Program-made: the position numbers and the translations under genes
Assembly (NCBI RefSeq): GCF_900116645.1
Contig: NZ_FPBO01000004.1
Coordinates: forward strand, 1-64,000
DNA from: Pseudoduganella namucuonensis
GTDB lineage: Bacteria; Pseudomonadota; Gammaproteobacteria; Burkholderiales; Burkholderiaceae_D
DNA length: 64,000 nt
Direction of reading: 5' to 3'
Notes under the pieces: model-generated
The model's input: only the letters and a program-made list of their open reading frames with translations
Databases searched by the model: none
What the model was told of the DNA's origin: nothing
Shown here: positions 52,373-61,130 of the stretch, in pieces
How positions within the stretch are numbered: position 1 is the first letter of the stretch
Layout: every line of letters begins with the position of its first letter

Positions 52373-52921
52373 ATGCTCAAGGGACAACTGTGCACGGTGC
52401 GCCATCTGCTCACCGCCGACCTCAACACCTTCATCGCGCTGGCCAACGACCTGCCGTCCCGGGGCGACCATTTCTCGGCCCATTTCAAGTCGCCGGAAAC
52501 CATGCGCAAGGAGTTCATGCAGAACGGTTTCGTCACCGAGGACAGCGAATTGTTCGTGGTGGAGGACCGCGCCCACCACATCGTCGGCGTGATCACCCAT
52601 TTCAAGAGCCGCACGCCGACCTCGCGCGAGATCGGCTACCGCCTGTTCGACACGGCGCTGGCCGGGCAAGGCTATATGACCGAGGCCACCCGGCTGCTGG
52701 TGGACTACCTGTTCAACGTGCACGTCTGGCATCGGCTGGAACTGCTGACGGCGCCCGCCAACCGGGGCTCGGTGCGCATCGCGCAAAAATGCGGCTTCAC
52801 CGAGGACGGCACGCTGCGGCAGGCCTTCTTCATCAACGGCCGTTATCAGGATGTCAGGATTTACAGCCTGCTGCGGCCCGAGTGGGAACGCGCGTCTGTT
52901 ACACGCCACGCCGCTTTGTAA
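52373..52921 (+). CDS. GNAT-family N-acetyltransferase (RimJ/RimL-like)
   Basis: A 182-residue acetyltransferase. The acetyl-CoA binding region is IGYRLFDTALAGQGYMTEATRLLVDYLF (about 86-113), with the Q/R-x-x-G-x-G/A loop as AGQGY. NRGSVRIAQKCGFTEDG (about 128-144) is the closing motif typical of ribosomal-protein-type GNATs. I use the ATG at 52373-52375; a GTG three codons earlier is possible. The substrate (protein N-terminus or small molecule) is unknown. Confidence 0.85.
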   Translation: MLKGQLCTVRHLLTADLNTFIALANDLPSRGDHFSAHFKSPETMRKEFMQNGFVTEDSELFVVEDRAHHIVGVITHFKSRTPTSREIGYRLFDTALAGQGYMTEATRLLVDYLFNVHVWHRLELLTAPANRGSVRIAQKCGFTEDGTLRQAFFINGRYQDVRIYSLLRPEWERASVTRHAAL

Positions 52922-53025
52922 GAATGTGTATAAGGCGTGGGCGTTTTGATCTGGCGCAGCTATAGTTCACTCATACGACGGCGACATGGCCATTCCGGCC
53001 CTGGCCGAGCACAGGGGAACACATC

Positions 53026-53475
53026 ATGCTGATCAAGAAACTATTGGGCGCAGTAGCCGTGGTGGCCACCGTTGCCGCCTCGTCCTCGGCCATGGCCGCC
53101 GGCGACCGCGACTTCAACACCGCCGCCGGCGCCGTGCTCGGCGCGGCGATCGGCAGCCAGAATGGTTCGGGCGGCGCCGTGGTGGGCGGCCTGGTTGGCG
53201 CGGCGGTGGGCAATAGCCTGAGCGGCGGCCATCGCGGCCACAGCCGCGGCTACGTTTCCACCCGCGTCTATTCGCAGCCCGCGCCGGTCTATTACGAGCC
53301 GGCGCCGGTGTACTACGAGGAACCGCGCTACTACCGCGCGCCTCCGGTGGTGTATTACGAGCCGGCCCGCCCGGTGTACTACCAGGAATACCGCAGCTAT
53401 CCGGTGCGCGGCTACGACCGCCACTACTATCGCGGCCACGGCCGGGGTCATGGACGCGGCCACGGCCACCGTTAA
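53026..53475 (+). CDS. Glycine-zipper 2TM-domain protein with Tyr/Pro-rich tail
   Basis: A 149-residue envelope protein. Signal peptide to about residue 25 (SSAMAAG). A glycine-zipper segment (AAGAVLGAAIGSQNGSGGAV and VVGGLVGAAVGNSLSGG, about 33-68) could insert in a membrane. The C-terminal half is a repeated PVYYEPAP/VYYEE/PVYYQ region, then an RGHGRGHGRGHGHR tail. Such proteins are common in betaproteobacteria and are thought to affect envelope stability. A strong terminator follows. Confidence 0.85.
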   Translation: MLIKKLLGAVAVVATVAASSSAMAAGDRDFNTAAGAVLGAAIGSQNGSGGAVVGGLVGAAVGNSLSGGHRGHSRGYVSTRVYSQPAPVYYEPAPVYYEEPRYYRAPPVVYYEPARPVYYQEYRSYPVRGYDRHYYRGHGRGHGRGHGHR

Positions 53476-53504
53476 TCCCGCGGTCGATTCAACGCCGCAC
53501 TGAA

Positions 53505-53534
53505 AACCTGGCGCTCCGGCGCCAGGTTTTTTTT
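53505..53534 (+). terminator. Strong intrinsic terminator after the glycine-zipper gene
   Basis: AACCTGGCGC and GCGCCAGGTT form a perfect 10-bp stem around a TCCG tetraloop, followed by eight T. It separates the glycine-zipper gene from the kinase cluster. Confidence 0.95.
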
Positions 53535-53586
53535 CGTCTCCCCCCGCTAGCCGCTTGCGACGGCATGCCGCCGCACGGGGAGCATC

Positions 53587-54630
53587 ATGACAGCCAGCGA
53601 CACGATCATCACTCTGGAACTGGGCCACTACCGCCTGCGCGAGCGGATAGGCGGCTCGGCCTACGGTGTCGTGTGGCGCGCGGATGGCCCGCGCGGCACG
53701 CGCGACGTCGCCCTCAAGCTGATCAACCAGAACCAGATGGCGCGCGCCCTGCCCGCGCAGCGCGAGCGCTGGATCGCCAGCGCCGTCAATGAAATCGCCT
53801 TCCTGGAATCGCTGGAACCGTGGGACGAGCGCCACATCGTGCGCCTGCTGGACAGCGGCTGGCACGAGGGCCTCCCGGTGCTGGCGCTGGAATTGATGAG
53901 CTGCGACCTGGGCCGCCACATGAAGGGCCTGCGCGCCCGGGGCGCCCCGCTGCCGCTGGCGCGGCTGCTGGACTGGATGGCGCAGTTGAACCAGGCGTTG
54001 GCAAAAGTGCATCAGTACGGCTGGCGCTACCTGGACCTGAAACCGGCCAACGTGCTGGTCGACGCCCAGCTGGGCGTGGTGAAACTGGCCGATTTCGGCA
54101 CCAACCGCCGGCTGGCGGCCATGGAGGAGCACAGCTACGCGGGCACCGCCAACTGGCAGGCGCCCGAGCAGTTTTTCCCGGCCGGTGGCGGCGGCTACGC
54201 GACCGGCGCCCACAGCGACTTCTTCGCGCTGGGCGCCTTGTTCTATTTCCTGGCCAGCGGCGGCGTGCAGTTGCAATACGGCGCGGACTGCGGCATGGCG
54301 TACCGGGAGCATCACACCGAGGGCGCGCGGGTGATGCTGCGGCAGCTAGGCGGCGCCCTGCCGCCGACACTGCTGCCGGACGAGGAACGGCGCTTCGCCG
54401 AGGCGGTCGGCGGTCCTGCGGCCCGGCCCGCATTGGCATTGCTGCGCAAGCTGCTGGAGGCCGATCCCGCCGCGCGGCCGCGCCATGCCATCGAGATCAG
54501 CCGCGGCCTCGCCGCCATCCGCTCCGCCGCCGGGCTGCCGCCAGCTGGCGCGGGTACGGATGCCTGGACGCGGACGGGGGTGGCTCTCAGCCCTGACGCC
54601 GCCTGGCCGCACGCGGCGGACACGCCATGA
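53587..54630 (+). CDS. Serine/threonine protein kinase, first gene of the FtsW/FHA cluster
   Basis: A 347-residue cytosolic kinase. Hanks motifs: glycine loop IGGSAYGVVW (about 20-29), the ATP lysine in DVALKLI, catalytic loop YLDLKPANVLV (about 148-158; the usual HRD is YLD but the Asp, Lys and Asn are kept), the metal motif DFG (about 169-171) and GTANWQAPEQ (about 184-193). The HRD Arg is missing, so activation-loop phosphorylation may not be the switch. There is no membrane helix or PASTA tail. GGGGAGCATC precedes the ATG. Its stop overlaps the FtsW-like start (ATGA). Confidence 0.9.
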   Translation: MTASDTIITLELGHYRLRERIGGSAYGVVWRADGPRGTRDVALKLINQNQMARALPAQRERWIASAVNEIAFLESLEPWDERHIVRLLDSGWHEGLPVLALELMSCDLGRHMKGLRARGAPLPLARLLDWMAQLNQALAKVHQYGWRYLDLKPANVLVDAQLGVVKLADFGTNRRLAAMEEHSYAGTANWQAPEQFFPAGGGGYATGAHSDFFALGALFYFLASGGVQLQYGADCGMAYREHHTEGARVMLRQLGGALPPTLLPDEERRFAEAVGGPAARPALALLRKLLEADPAARPRHAIEISRGLAAIRSAAGLPPAGAGTDAWTRTGVALSPDAAWPHAADTP

Positions 54631-57098
54631 ATCGGCTCGCGTCACGATTGCTCGACGGGGCGCGTCCGGCGCGCGACTGGCCATGGCGGCGCGCGCTGGC
54701 CAAACCGCGGCTGCGGCTCGCCAGTTCCGGCAAGGCGCAGGCTGGCCATGCCCGCGCACCCACGCCGTCGCCGCGCAGCCGGCTCCTGTTGGCAACGGCG
54801 GCATTGATCGCCTTGCTGCTTGCGTTGCAGGCGTGGAGCCTGCTGCGCGCGCCCGCGGCGTGGTATCCGGGACGTATCCTGGTGCGCCTCGCTCCCGGCG
54901 AAACGCTGACGCTCGGCGCGCGCGAACTCGCCGCGCCGCGCGCCGAACAGGCCCACCTGCAACTGCGCCGCGACGCCCGGGGCGCCTGGCACATCGCCAG
55001 CGTGGTCTCGGCAACGCCGCCCGTGCTGCACAGGAACGGCACCGACTTGCGCATGAGCGGGGTAACGCTGGACGGCGCGCGGCAGTTCCAGGCGGGGGCG
55101 GCAATCTTCGGCATCACCGCGTTCGATGGCGGCGAGATCGCGTTCCGCCACGCCGGCGACACCTGGCGCTATGACGGCGCCACGTTGTACCGCAACGGCG
55201 CCGCCCAGCCGGCATGCGCGGACGCCCATCCGGCCGCGCGCCTGGCGGCCATCTGGAACCGCGCCGCGCCGCGCGCGCTGACGCTGGCCCGGCCGCTGGC
55301 CCTGGGCGGCAATGTCCATTGCGGTAACAGGCTGGGCCTGCCCGCGCTCGCCCCCGGCGCCGCGACGCTGGCGCGCGGCGACGGCGGCCTCCGTTTCGCG
55401 CCCGGCGCGCAGGACGACGGCCACACCGCGCTACGCATCGCCGGCGCCACGGGCGACACGGACTTGCGCCGCAGGGAACTACCGCTGGCCGGCGTATCCG
55501 CTTTCACGGCAGGCAATACCCGCTTCTCGCTCTCCGCGCTGGAAGGTGGCCTGGCCCTGGCGCCAGCGCGCAACGTGGCGCTTTACGCCGCGCCGGACGC
55601 GCGCCTGGACCCGCGGGTCGAGTGGGAATGGCGCCAGCGCGCTTTATGGGGCATGGACGCCGCTTCCGCCACAATGCCTTCGTTCATCTGGCTCGCCATC
55701 GCCATTTCGTTCGCCGCCATCGCCGTGATCGCGGTGCGGCGATCCGCCGCGCGCTGGCGCGACACCGTCACCCTGGCGGCGGCACTGTCGCTCCTGCTCG
55801 CGGGGGTGCTGGCGATGCTGGCGCAACGCGGCGGCCATCCGCCCTCCGCCGCGTGCTCGCTGGCGCTGGCCGCGGCCGCGCTGACACCGTGGCTGGCCGT
55901 CCCGGCCCGCCTGCCGCTGGCTGTCGCGGCGGCCCTCGTGCTGCTCGCCGCCGGCCTGCTGGCGCAGCTGGAGCTGGGACTGGGCGCGGGCGTCTCGTCC
56001 TGGCTGCGCTACTATCAAAAGTCCACCGCGCTGCTGGCCATCGGCAGCGGCGCGGGCGCCCTGTGCCGGCTTTGGCTGCGCTCCCCGCGCGCACCCATGC
56101 GCCAGCGCACGGTGGAATGGCTGCTGGCCTCCCTCGCCGCCGTCGCGCTGGCGGCCCTGGCCGCGCAGGTGCTGTGGGGCGACGAAACCGGCGTGTTCGA
56201 CCTTCAGCCGGTGGAACTGGCCAAGCTCGCGTTGACCGCGTTGACCGCCCACTGCCTGGCCCTGCGCCTGGGCTGGCGTTCGCCCAACGATGGCGACAGG
56301 GCGGGCGGCGCGCGCTGGCTGCGCCTGATCGGCCCCGCCCTGCTGTTCCTCGCGCTGCTCGGCCTGGCGCTGGTGCAGGTGGACGACTACTCGCCGCTGA
56401 TCCTGCTGCTGATATGGAGCGCCGCCATGGCCTGCGCCTACGCGCTGGCCACCCGCAAGCACGCGATGACGGCTTGCCTGGCGGCGCTGGCCTTGGGCGC
56501 GGGGGCGGCGGTGACGGCGCTGGGCGGCGCCAGCGCAGACACGCTGGCCGGCCTGTCCTCGGGCTTCTACGCCGACCGCTTCCAGGTGTGGCTGGCGCCG
56601 TCCGAACACCCGCACACCGGCCAGCAAATGCTGCTGGCGGCGCGCGCCATCGCCGAGGGCGGCTGGTGGGGCGCCGACCACATGCTGGGACTGCGCTCGC
56701 TCGGCCAGCCGGCCGGCGCCGCCATCGGCATCCCGGCCGTGCAGGACGACTTCGCGCCATCGTTCTTCATCAACCGCCACGGCCTGCTGGGCGCCTTGCT
56801 GCTATGGGCGGCGCAAGCCACGCTGCTGGCGGGCCTGGCGCGCATGGCCGCCGCCTCCCGCGCCGCGGCCGGGGAGGCGCGCGACTACCGGCTGGCCTGG
56901 CTGGCCCGCTTCCGCTGCTTCGCGCTGTGCGGCGGCGCGGCCTTCGTGTTCGGCCACCTGCTGCTGTCGTGGGGCACCAACCTCGCCATCTTCCCCGTCA
57001 TGGGCCAGCCCATGAGTTTTCTGTCCGCCGGCGGCAGCCACCTGCTGTTTTTCCTCTGCCCCCTGCTAGCTTTCAGTACGGTCAGTGCGCAATCTTGA
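54627..57098 (+). CDS. FtsW/RodA/SpoVE-family membrane protein with long beta-rich N-terminal region
   Basis: An 823-residue protein, about twice the size of FtsW or RodA. Residues 1-50 are basic; one helix (about 53-72) precedes about 270 residues of beta-rich sequence in two tandem stretches that resemble degenerate FHA folds (LTLGARELAAPRAEQAHLQL; LALGGNVHCGNRLGLPALAP). The rest is a polytopic SEDS domain: VELAKLALTA, IPAVQDDFAPSFFINRHG, and FPVMGQPMSFLSAGGSHLL near the C-terminus, as in lipid-II polymerases. It overlaps the kinase by four bases. It could be a septal or cell-shape glycosyltransferase under kinase control (inference). Confidence 0.85.
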   Translation: MNRLASRLLDGARPARDWPWRRALAKPRLRLASSGKAQAGHARAPTPSPRSRLLLATAALIALLLALQAWSLLRAPAAWYPGRILVRLAPGETLTLGARELAAPRAEQAHLQLRRDARGAWHIASVVSATPPVLHRNGTDLRMSGVTLDGARQFQAGAAIFGITAFDGGEIAFRHAGDTWRYDGATLYRNGAAQPACADAHPAARLAAIWNRAAPRALTLARPLALGGNVHCGNRLGLPALAPGAATLARGDGGLRFAPGAQDDGHTALRIAGATGDTDLRRRELPLAGVSAFTAGNTRFSLSALEGGLALAPARNVALYAAPDARLDPRVEWEWRQRALWGMDAASATMPSFIWLAIAISFAAIAVIAVRRSAARWRDTVTLAAALSLLLAGVLAMLAQRGGHPPSAACSLALAAAALTPWLAVPARLPLAVAAALVLLAAGLLAQLELGLGAGVSSWLRYYQKSTALLAIGSGAGALCRLWLRSPRAPMRQRTVEWLLASLAAVALAALAAQVLWGDETGVFDLQPVELAKLALTALTAHCLALRLGWRSPNDGDRAGGARWLRLIGPALLFLALLGLALVQVDDYSPLILLLIWSAAMACAYALATRKHAMTACLAALALGAGAAVTALGGASADTLAGLSSGFYADRFQVWLAPSEHPHTGQQMLLAARAIAEGGWWGADHMLGLRSLGQPAGAAIGIPAVQDDFAPSFFINRHGLLGALLLWAAQATLLAGLARMAAASRAAAGEARDYRLAWLARFRCFALCGGAAFVFGHLLLSWGTNLAIFPVMGQPMSFLSAGGSHLLFFLCPLLAFSTVSAQS

Positions 57099-57111
57099 GA
57101 GGAGTTCCAAC

Positions 57112-58821
57112 ATGCCGATCTATGTCCAACACCAAGTCCTGGGCCGGATTCCCGACGTTTTCAACGCCGAATCGATCTGGCAGGCGCCCGGGCTGGCGCT
57201 GTTCTCGCGCCGCCCGCTGCTGCGCGACCTGCTGGAGCGCAGCCCGCGCGAACATCGCGGCCGCGCCGCCACGCGCTGCTTCTCCCACGTGACGCTGATG
57301 CTGCCGCAGGAGGAGGTCGACGACGACTACCACCTGACCCGCGGCGCCCGCGCCCGGGAACTGGCGCAGACGCTGGCCGCACTGCACCAGAAGGATTTCG
57401 GCGACCTGCTGGGCAACGACCAGGTGCGCTACGACGTGCTGGGCAAGGAGGAACTGGCGCCCGGCGAGGTGGAGGTGCGCTTCGGCCACGCCGTCTACCT
57501 GCCCGCACCGGATGAAAAAGCGCTGTTCAATGTGTGCGTGTCGCGCGACGGCGCGGTGTGGAAACCTGTTTGCCCGATCTACCCGAACCAGCGCCTGGCG
57601 CTGATCGGCGGCGACGACGGCATGGCGAGCTACGTCGCCAGCGGCTGGCCTTTCGGCGCGGACGGCGCGGTCCTGCTGCTCAACGACGGGCCCGACGCGC
57701 AGCCCGTCGTCCACATGCGCCCGAAGGACGCCTTCGATTGCGGCTTCGACGCCAACGCTGGCTGTTATGTCATCAAGTCGCGGCGCGGCGGCGTGGACGC
57801 GCAGGGCGCGCCCGCGCGCATGATGTTGAAGATCACCCGTTGCAGCTCGGCCCCGGCGTCGAGCGCGCGGATGGCCACGCACACGCCCGGCGGACGCGAC
57901 ACGGGGGGCATGGGCATCCCGCTGGCGCCGCAACGCGCCGGCGTGGCGCCTTCCGCCGCGCCGGCGGTGTGGCAAGTCCGCCCACGCGACAGCGCGGGGA
58001 CCGACGACGCGACCGCGGTGCCGCAAGCGGCCAGCCGCGCCCCCGCCACGCGCGGCGGCGAAACGGACGCCACCTACGTTCCGCTGGCGCGCCAGCGCGT
58101 CAGCCTGGTGGCGCTCGCCCTGCCCCGCCTGAGCCGCTACCGCGACACCGGCGCCTCGGTGCTGGAGATCCCGTTCAGCCGCACGCTGGCCATTCAGTCC
58201 GATCCCGACGCCGCCGGCCACGCGATCAGCTTCGCCGTCAATGCCGCCGATGAACTGAGCGTGCGCACGGAGGCTGGCGAGCAGCGCGTGACCGCGCCGG
58301 CCAGCTTCACACCGGTGGACGCGCGCGCCATCCGCGTGCTGCCCGCGCCGCGGCAGATGACGGAACGCTATTGCGCGCTGCTGGCTCTGCCGCTGCCGGT
58401 GGCCGCGCCGGCGGGCGGCGCGCGCCAGAGCTTCGGCCGCCGTTCGGCCGCGCTGGCGGCCCTGCGCCTGCTCGATTCGCCGCGATTCCTGCGCTGCGGC
58501 GGCTCCGGCGTCCATGGCGGCCTCACTGGCGACGTCAATGGCGGCGTCGATGGCTGCATCAATGGCGGCGTCGATGCCGGCCATGCGAACAAGCCGGCCA
58601 GCGCCGACCGCATCGGCCTGTCGCGCGAGGCGTTCAGCTACGAGGCCTCGCCGGAAGGCTTCCGCATCGCGCGCCTCGCACCCACGCAGGCGCTGTACCA
58701 CCTGGACGATCAGCTGCGCTTCGTGGCCAGCGTCGCCGAGGCCAGCGTGGAGACGCCCTACCTGCTGCCACCCGGCCATCATCTCGTCGCCGGCCACTAC
58801 GTGCTGCGCTTCGACGTCTGA
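57112..58821 (+). CDS. Unrecognised cluster protein (kinase/FtsW-linked)
   Basis: A 569-residue soluble protein with no family I can name. The first about 230 residues are well ordered (YVQHQVLGRIPDVFNAESIW, then LALIGGDDGMASYVASGWPFG). Next comes a Pro/Ala/Arg-rich disordered linker (about 240-325) and a beta-rich second part (VSLVALALPRLSRYRDTG, TLAIQSDPDAAGHAISFAV). A short Gly/Val/Asp repeat (NGGVDGCINGGVD, about 482-494) is encoded by an imperfect tandem DNA repeat. The linker carries several Ser/Thr and might be phosphorylated by the kinase upstream. The start is 13 bp after the FtsW-like stop. Confidence 0.75.
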   Translation: MPIYVQHQVLGRIPDVFNAESIWQAPGLALFSRRPLLRDLLERSPREHRGRAATRCFSHVTLMLPQEEVDDDYHLTRGARARELAQTLAALHQKDFGDLLGNDQVRYDVLGKEELAPGEVEVRFGHAVYLPAPDEKALFNVCVSRDGAVWKPVCPIYPNQRLALIGGDDGMASYVASGWPFGADGAVLLLNDGPDAQPVVHMRPKDAFDCGFDANAGCYVIKSRRGGVDAQGAPARMMLKITRCSSAPASSARMATHTPGGRDTGGMGIPLAPQRAGVAPSAAPAVWQVRPRDSAGTDDATAVPQAASRAPATRGGETDATYVPLARQRVSLVALALPRLSRYRDTGASVLEIPFSRTLAIQSDPDAAGHAISFAVNAADELSVRTEAGEQRVTAPASFTPVDARAIRVLPAPRQMTERYCALLALPLPVAAPAGGARQSFGRRSAALAALRLLDSPRFLRCGGSGVHGGLTGDVNGGVDGCINGGVDAGHANKPASADRIGLSREAFSYEASPEGFRIARLAPTQALYHLDDQLRFVASVAEASVETPYLLPPGHHLVAGHYVLRFDV

Positions 58822-58826
58822 ACGCC

Positions 58827-59396
58827 ATGCACACCGACAGCCTGTACACGGCCGCCGCCTACCTTGCCGGACTGGCCATGACGCTGGCGCTCGCGTCCTG
58901 GCTCACGCCGCGCGCCTGGTGGCGCAGGCCGACCGCGCGCGGCCTGGCCATCCTGGCGGGCGGCACATGGGGCGCCGGCAGCCTGCTGCTCGCGCTGGCG
59001 CGGCCCACGCCGCCAACGTCGCCAGCGCCGCCGCCGGAGCCGACCGCGCCGTTCGTCGTCGCGCCGATGCCAACGCAGCCCAGGACGCAGCTCCAAGCGC
59101 AGCCCAATGCGCGCCCCCACCCTCAAGTTGGCGCCGGAAGCGCCGTTAATAGCGCAGGCAAGGCAGCTAGCGTGGCGATAGTTTCCGAGTTCCGCGTTCA
59201 CCGCGCCCTGAATCTGCGCGCCGAACCCGGCGTCCACGCGCCTCGGCTCGGCGTGGTGCCGGCGGGCGCCACCGTCACCGCGACCGGCGCGACCGACGGC
59301 GACTGGTGGCAGATCCGCACTCAGGCCGGCGGCGCCGAACGCACCGGCTGGGCCAGCAGCCTTTGGCTGCGGCGCGCCGCCGAGGCGCAACATTGA
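58827..59396 (+). CDS. Membrane-anchored SH3b-domain protein
   Basis: A 189-residue protein with two hydrophobic segments near the N-terminus (about 7-26 and 38-54), a Pro/Gln-rich linker (PTPPTSPAPPPEP, about 57-115) and a C-terminal bacterial SH3 domain: LNLRAEPGVHAPRLGVVPAGATV and GDWWQIRTQAGGAERTGWASSLWL. SH3b domains often bind peptidoglycan. It starts five bases after the preceding stop. In this cluster it may link the kinase/FtsW set to cell wall. Confidence 0.8.
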   Translation: MHTDSLYTAAAYLAGLAMTLALASWLTPRAWWRRPTARGLAILAGGTWGAGSLLLALARPTPPTSPAPPPEPTAPFVVAPMPTQPRTQLQAQPNARPHPQVGAGSAVNSAGKAASVAIVSEFRVHRALNLRAEPGVHAPRLGVVPAGATVTATGATDGDWWQIRTQAGGAERTGWASSLWLRRAAEAQH

Positions 59397-59568
59397 TGGA
59401 AAGGCAGCGCCGCGTCTGGACGACATGACAAGCATCTGTTGCGCCGATGCAGCGGCCTCGTCGCGCCCGCCCCGGCGGGCCCGCCGGCGCCTCGAATATT
59501 GGCGATGGCGGTTGCCACGGATGGCCAAAAGCGCGTAAGCTCTGGGCTATGTCGTCGGTCGAACAGCC

Positions 59569-61116
59569 ATGAAAAAATGCGGTAACACGGAACATCCACA
59601 TTGCACGTTCTGGGTCATGCCAGGGGAAGACACTTGCTCGGGCGGCCATCCGCAAGCCGCCCCCGCCCCCTCCAGCTATGAGTTGCTCAGTTCCTTGCGC
59701 AGCGCCCGTGCCGCCCAGGCGGTCACGGCGCCTTTGCACGTGCCCGCCTCGGCCGTCGCCATCGCCCCGGCGACCGGCTATCCCGGCGCCGCTCCCAAGA
59801 CCCCGGCGGCCCGCCCGCAACTGCGCATCAGCGGCTTCGACCCGCGCGCCGCGGGCGGACGCCAGACCCTCAAGATGGAACTGCGCGGCATGCCAGACGA
59901 CTGCGCGCCGCAACTGTCCATCGCGCTCGAATCCGAACTGATCCCGAACGGCGCCTCGCGCCAGCGCTTCGTGCGCGCCGCCGACGGCAGCTGGCGGCCC
60001 GTGTTCGTCGAGTTCTCGTCGCGCGACAAGGAGCACGGCCAGTACCAGATCGGCGCCTCGGTGCTCAGTGAACACGCCGGCGTCGCCACGCGCCGCTGGG
60101 AATGCATTTTCGTCATCCTGGTGCCGCGCCTGGACGCCACGCTGACCGAGATCCACCGCATCTTCCTCAGCACGCACAAGAACGTGCGCGTGATGGCCGA
60201 CGACGCCTCCATCGCCCGTATCAACGCGCAGGGCGGCGACCGCCTCGACATCGACGTCACCGCGCGCAACGCCGGCATCGCCCACGTGAACCTGGACGCG
60301 CCGCAGGGCAAGATCGACATGGGCTTCTCCACCATCGCGTGGGACGAGGACCTGATCGAAATCGCCATGCCGCGCATGGCCCCGGCCCATCCCCACCCGT
60401 CCACCGCGGCCAGCTTCGTCAACGCCGCGCCGGAAGCGGGCGCGCAGCGCCAGATCCGCCTGTTCGCGATGGACGAATGCGTGCTGGGCCGCTTCGAGCT
60501 GGTGGACCCGGAGGCCGACGTGCTACTGACCCACTACGGCGAAAACGGCCAGGACACCGGCGGCCTCACGCGGCGCCTGTCCGGCCGCCACGCCGTGATA
60601 CGCCGCGCCGCGCAGGGCGGTTTTGAAATAGAGGACGTGTCGCGCTACGGCGTGCTGCTGGACGGCGTCTGGCCGGGCAAGCACAAGCCGGTGCGGCTGC
60701 GCCTGGGCATGCGCGTGGAACTGAGCGCCAGCATCAAGGGCGTGGTGGTGATGGCGGTGTCGGCCATCATGCCGCACGGCGTGATCCTGCATCGCGTGGA
60801 CCAGGGCGCGCACGCCGAATGCTTCTTCCTGCTGGCGCCGGACAGCCATCCCGGCTATCCGATGCCGGCCTTCGCCGCCTCGCCGCAGGCGGCCGTGCTG
60901 CCGCTGATCGTGCATCACAACGGCGGATTCTGGCACCTGGACCAGTTGACCGGCAAGGAAACCGCGCTGGCGCCGTCGACCACGCTCGATAAACTGAGCC
61001 GCGTCCCGCGCCACACGCGCTTCTCGGGCGATCCCTACCCGGAAAGCTGGATCATCCGCACCGGCGCCAACGACATCCACAGCACCGTCGCCGCGTCCGA
61101 CCTGTTCACCGCGTAG
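59569..61116 (+). CDS. FHA-domain protein with N-terminal cysteine motif
   Basis: A 515-residue soluble protein. The N-terminus has Cys and His spacing that could bind zinc (CGNTEHPHC, then DTCSGGHPQ). A beta-rich region (about 85-275) precedes an FHA domain: CVLGRFELVDPEADVLL (about 305-321), LSGRHAVIRRAAQGGFEI (about 339-356) and SRYGVLLDG. The Arg and Ser-Gly-Arg-His positions match the phosphothreonine-binding site. The C-terminal part (about 400-515) is unassigned. As the only clear FHA protein near a kinase, it is the natural phospho-reader. It follows the SH3 gene after 172 bp without a gene. Confidence 0.85.
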   Translation: MKKCGNTEHPHCTFWVMPGEDTCSGGHPQAAPAPSSYELLSSLRSARAAQAVTAPLHVPASAVAIAPATGYPGAAPKTPAARPQLRISGFDPRAAGGRQTLKMELRGMPDDCAPQLSIALESELIPNGASRQRFVRAADGSWRPVFVEFSSRDKEHGQYQIGASVLSEHAGVATRRWECIFVILVPRLDATLTEIHRIFLSTHKNVRVMADDASIARINAQGGDRLDIDVTARNAGIAHVNLDAPQGKIDMGFSTIAWDEDLIEIAMPRMAPAHPHPSTAASFVNAAPEAGAQRQIRLFAMDECVLGRFELVDPEADVLLTHYGENGQDTGGLTRRLSGRHAVIRRAAQGGFEIEDVSRYGVLLDGVWPGKHKPVRLRLGMRVELSASIKGVVVMAVSAIMPHGVILHRVDQGAHAECFFLLAPDSHPGYPMPAFAASPQAAVLPLIVHHNGGFWHLDQLTGKETALAPSTTLDKLSRVPRHTRFSGDPYPESWIIRTGANDIHSTVAASDLFTA

Positions 61117-61130
61117 GGCGGCCCCCCCGC

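Noticed and set aside
53587..61116. Type VI secretion regulatory cluster
   Set aside because: Kinase plus FHA fits, but no tss/hcp/vgrG/clpV gene is present and a FtsW-like protein is not part of that system.
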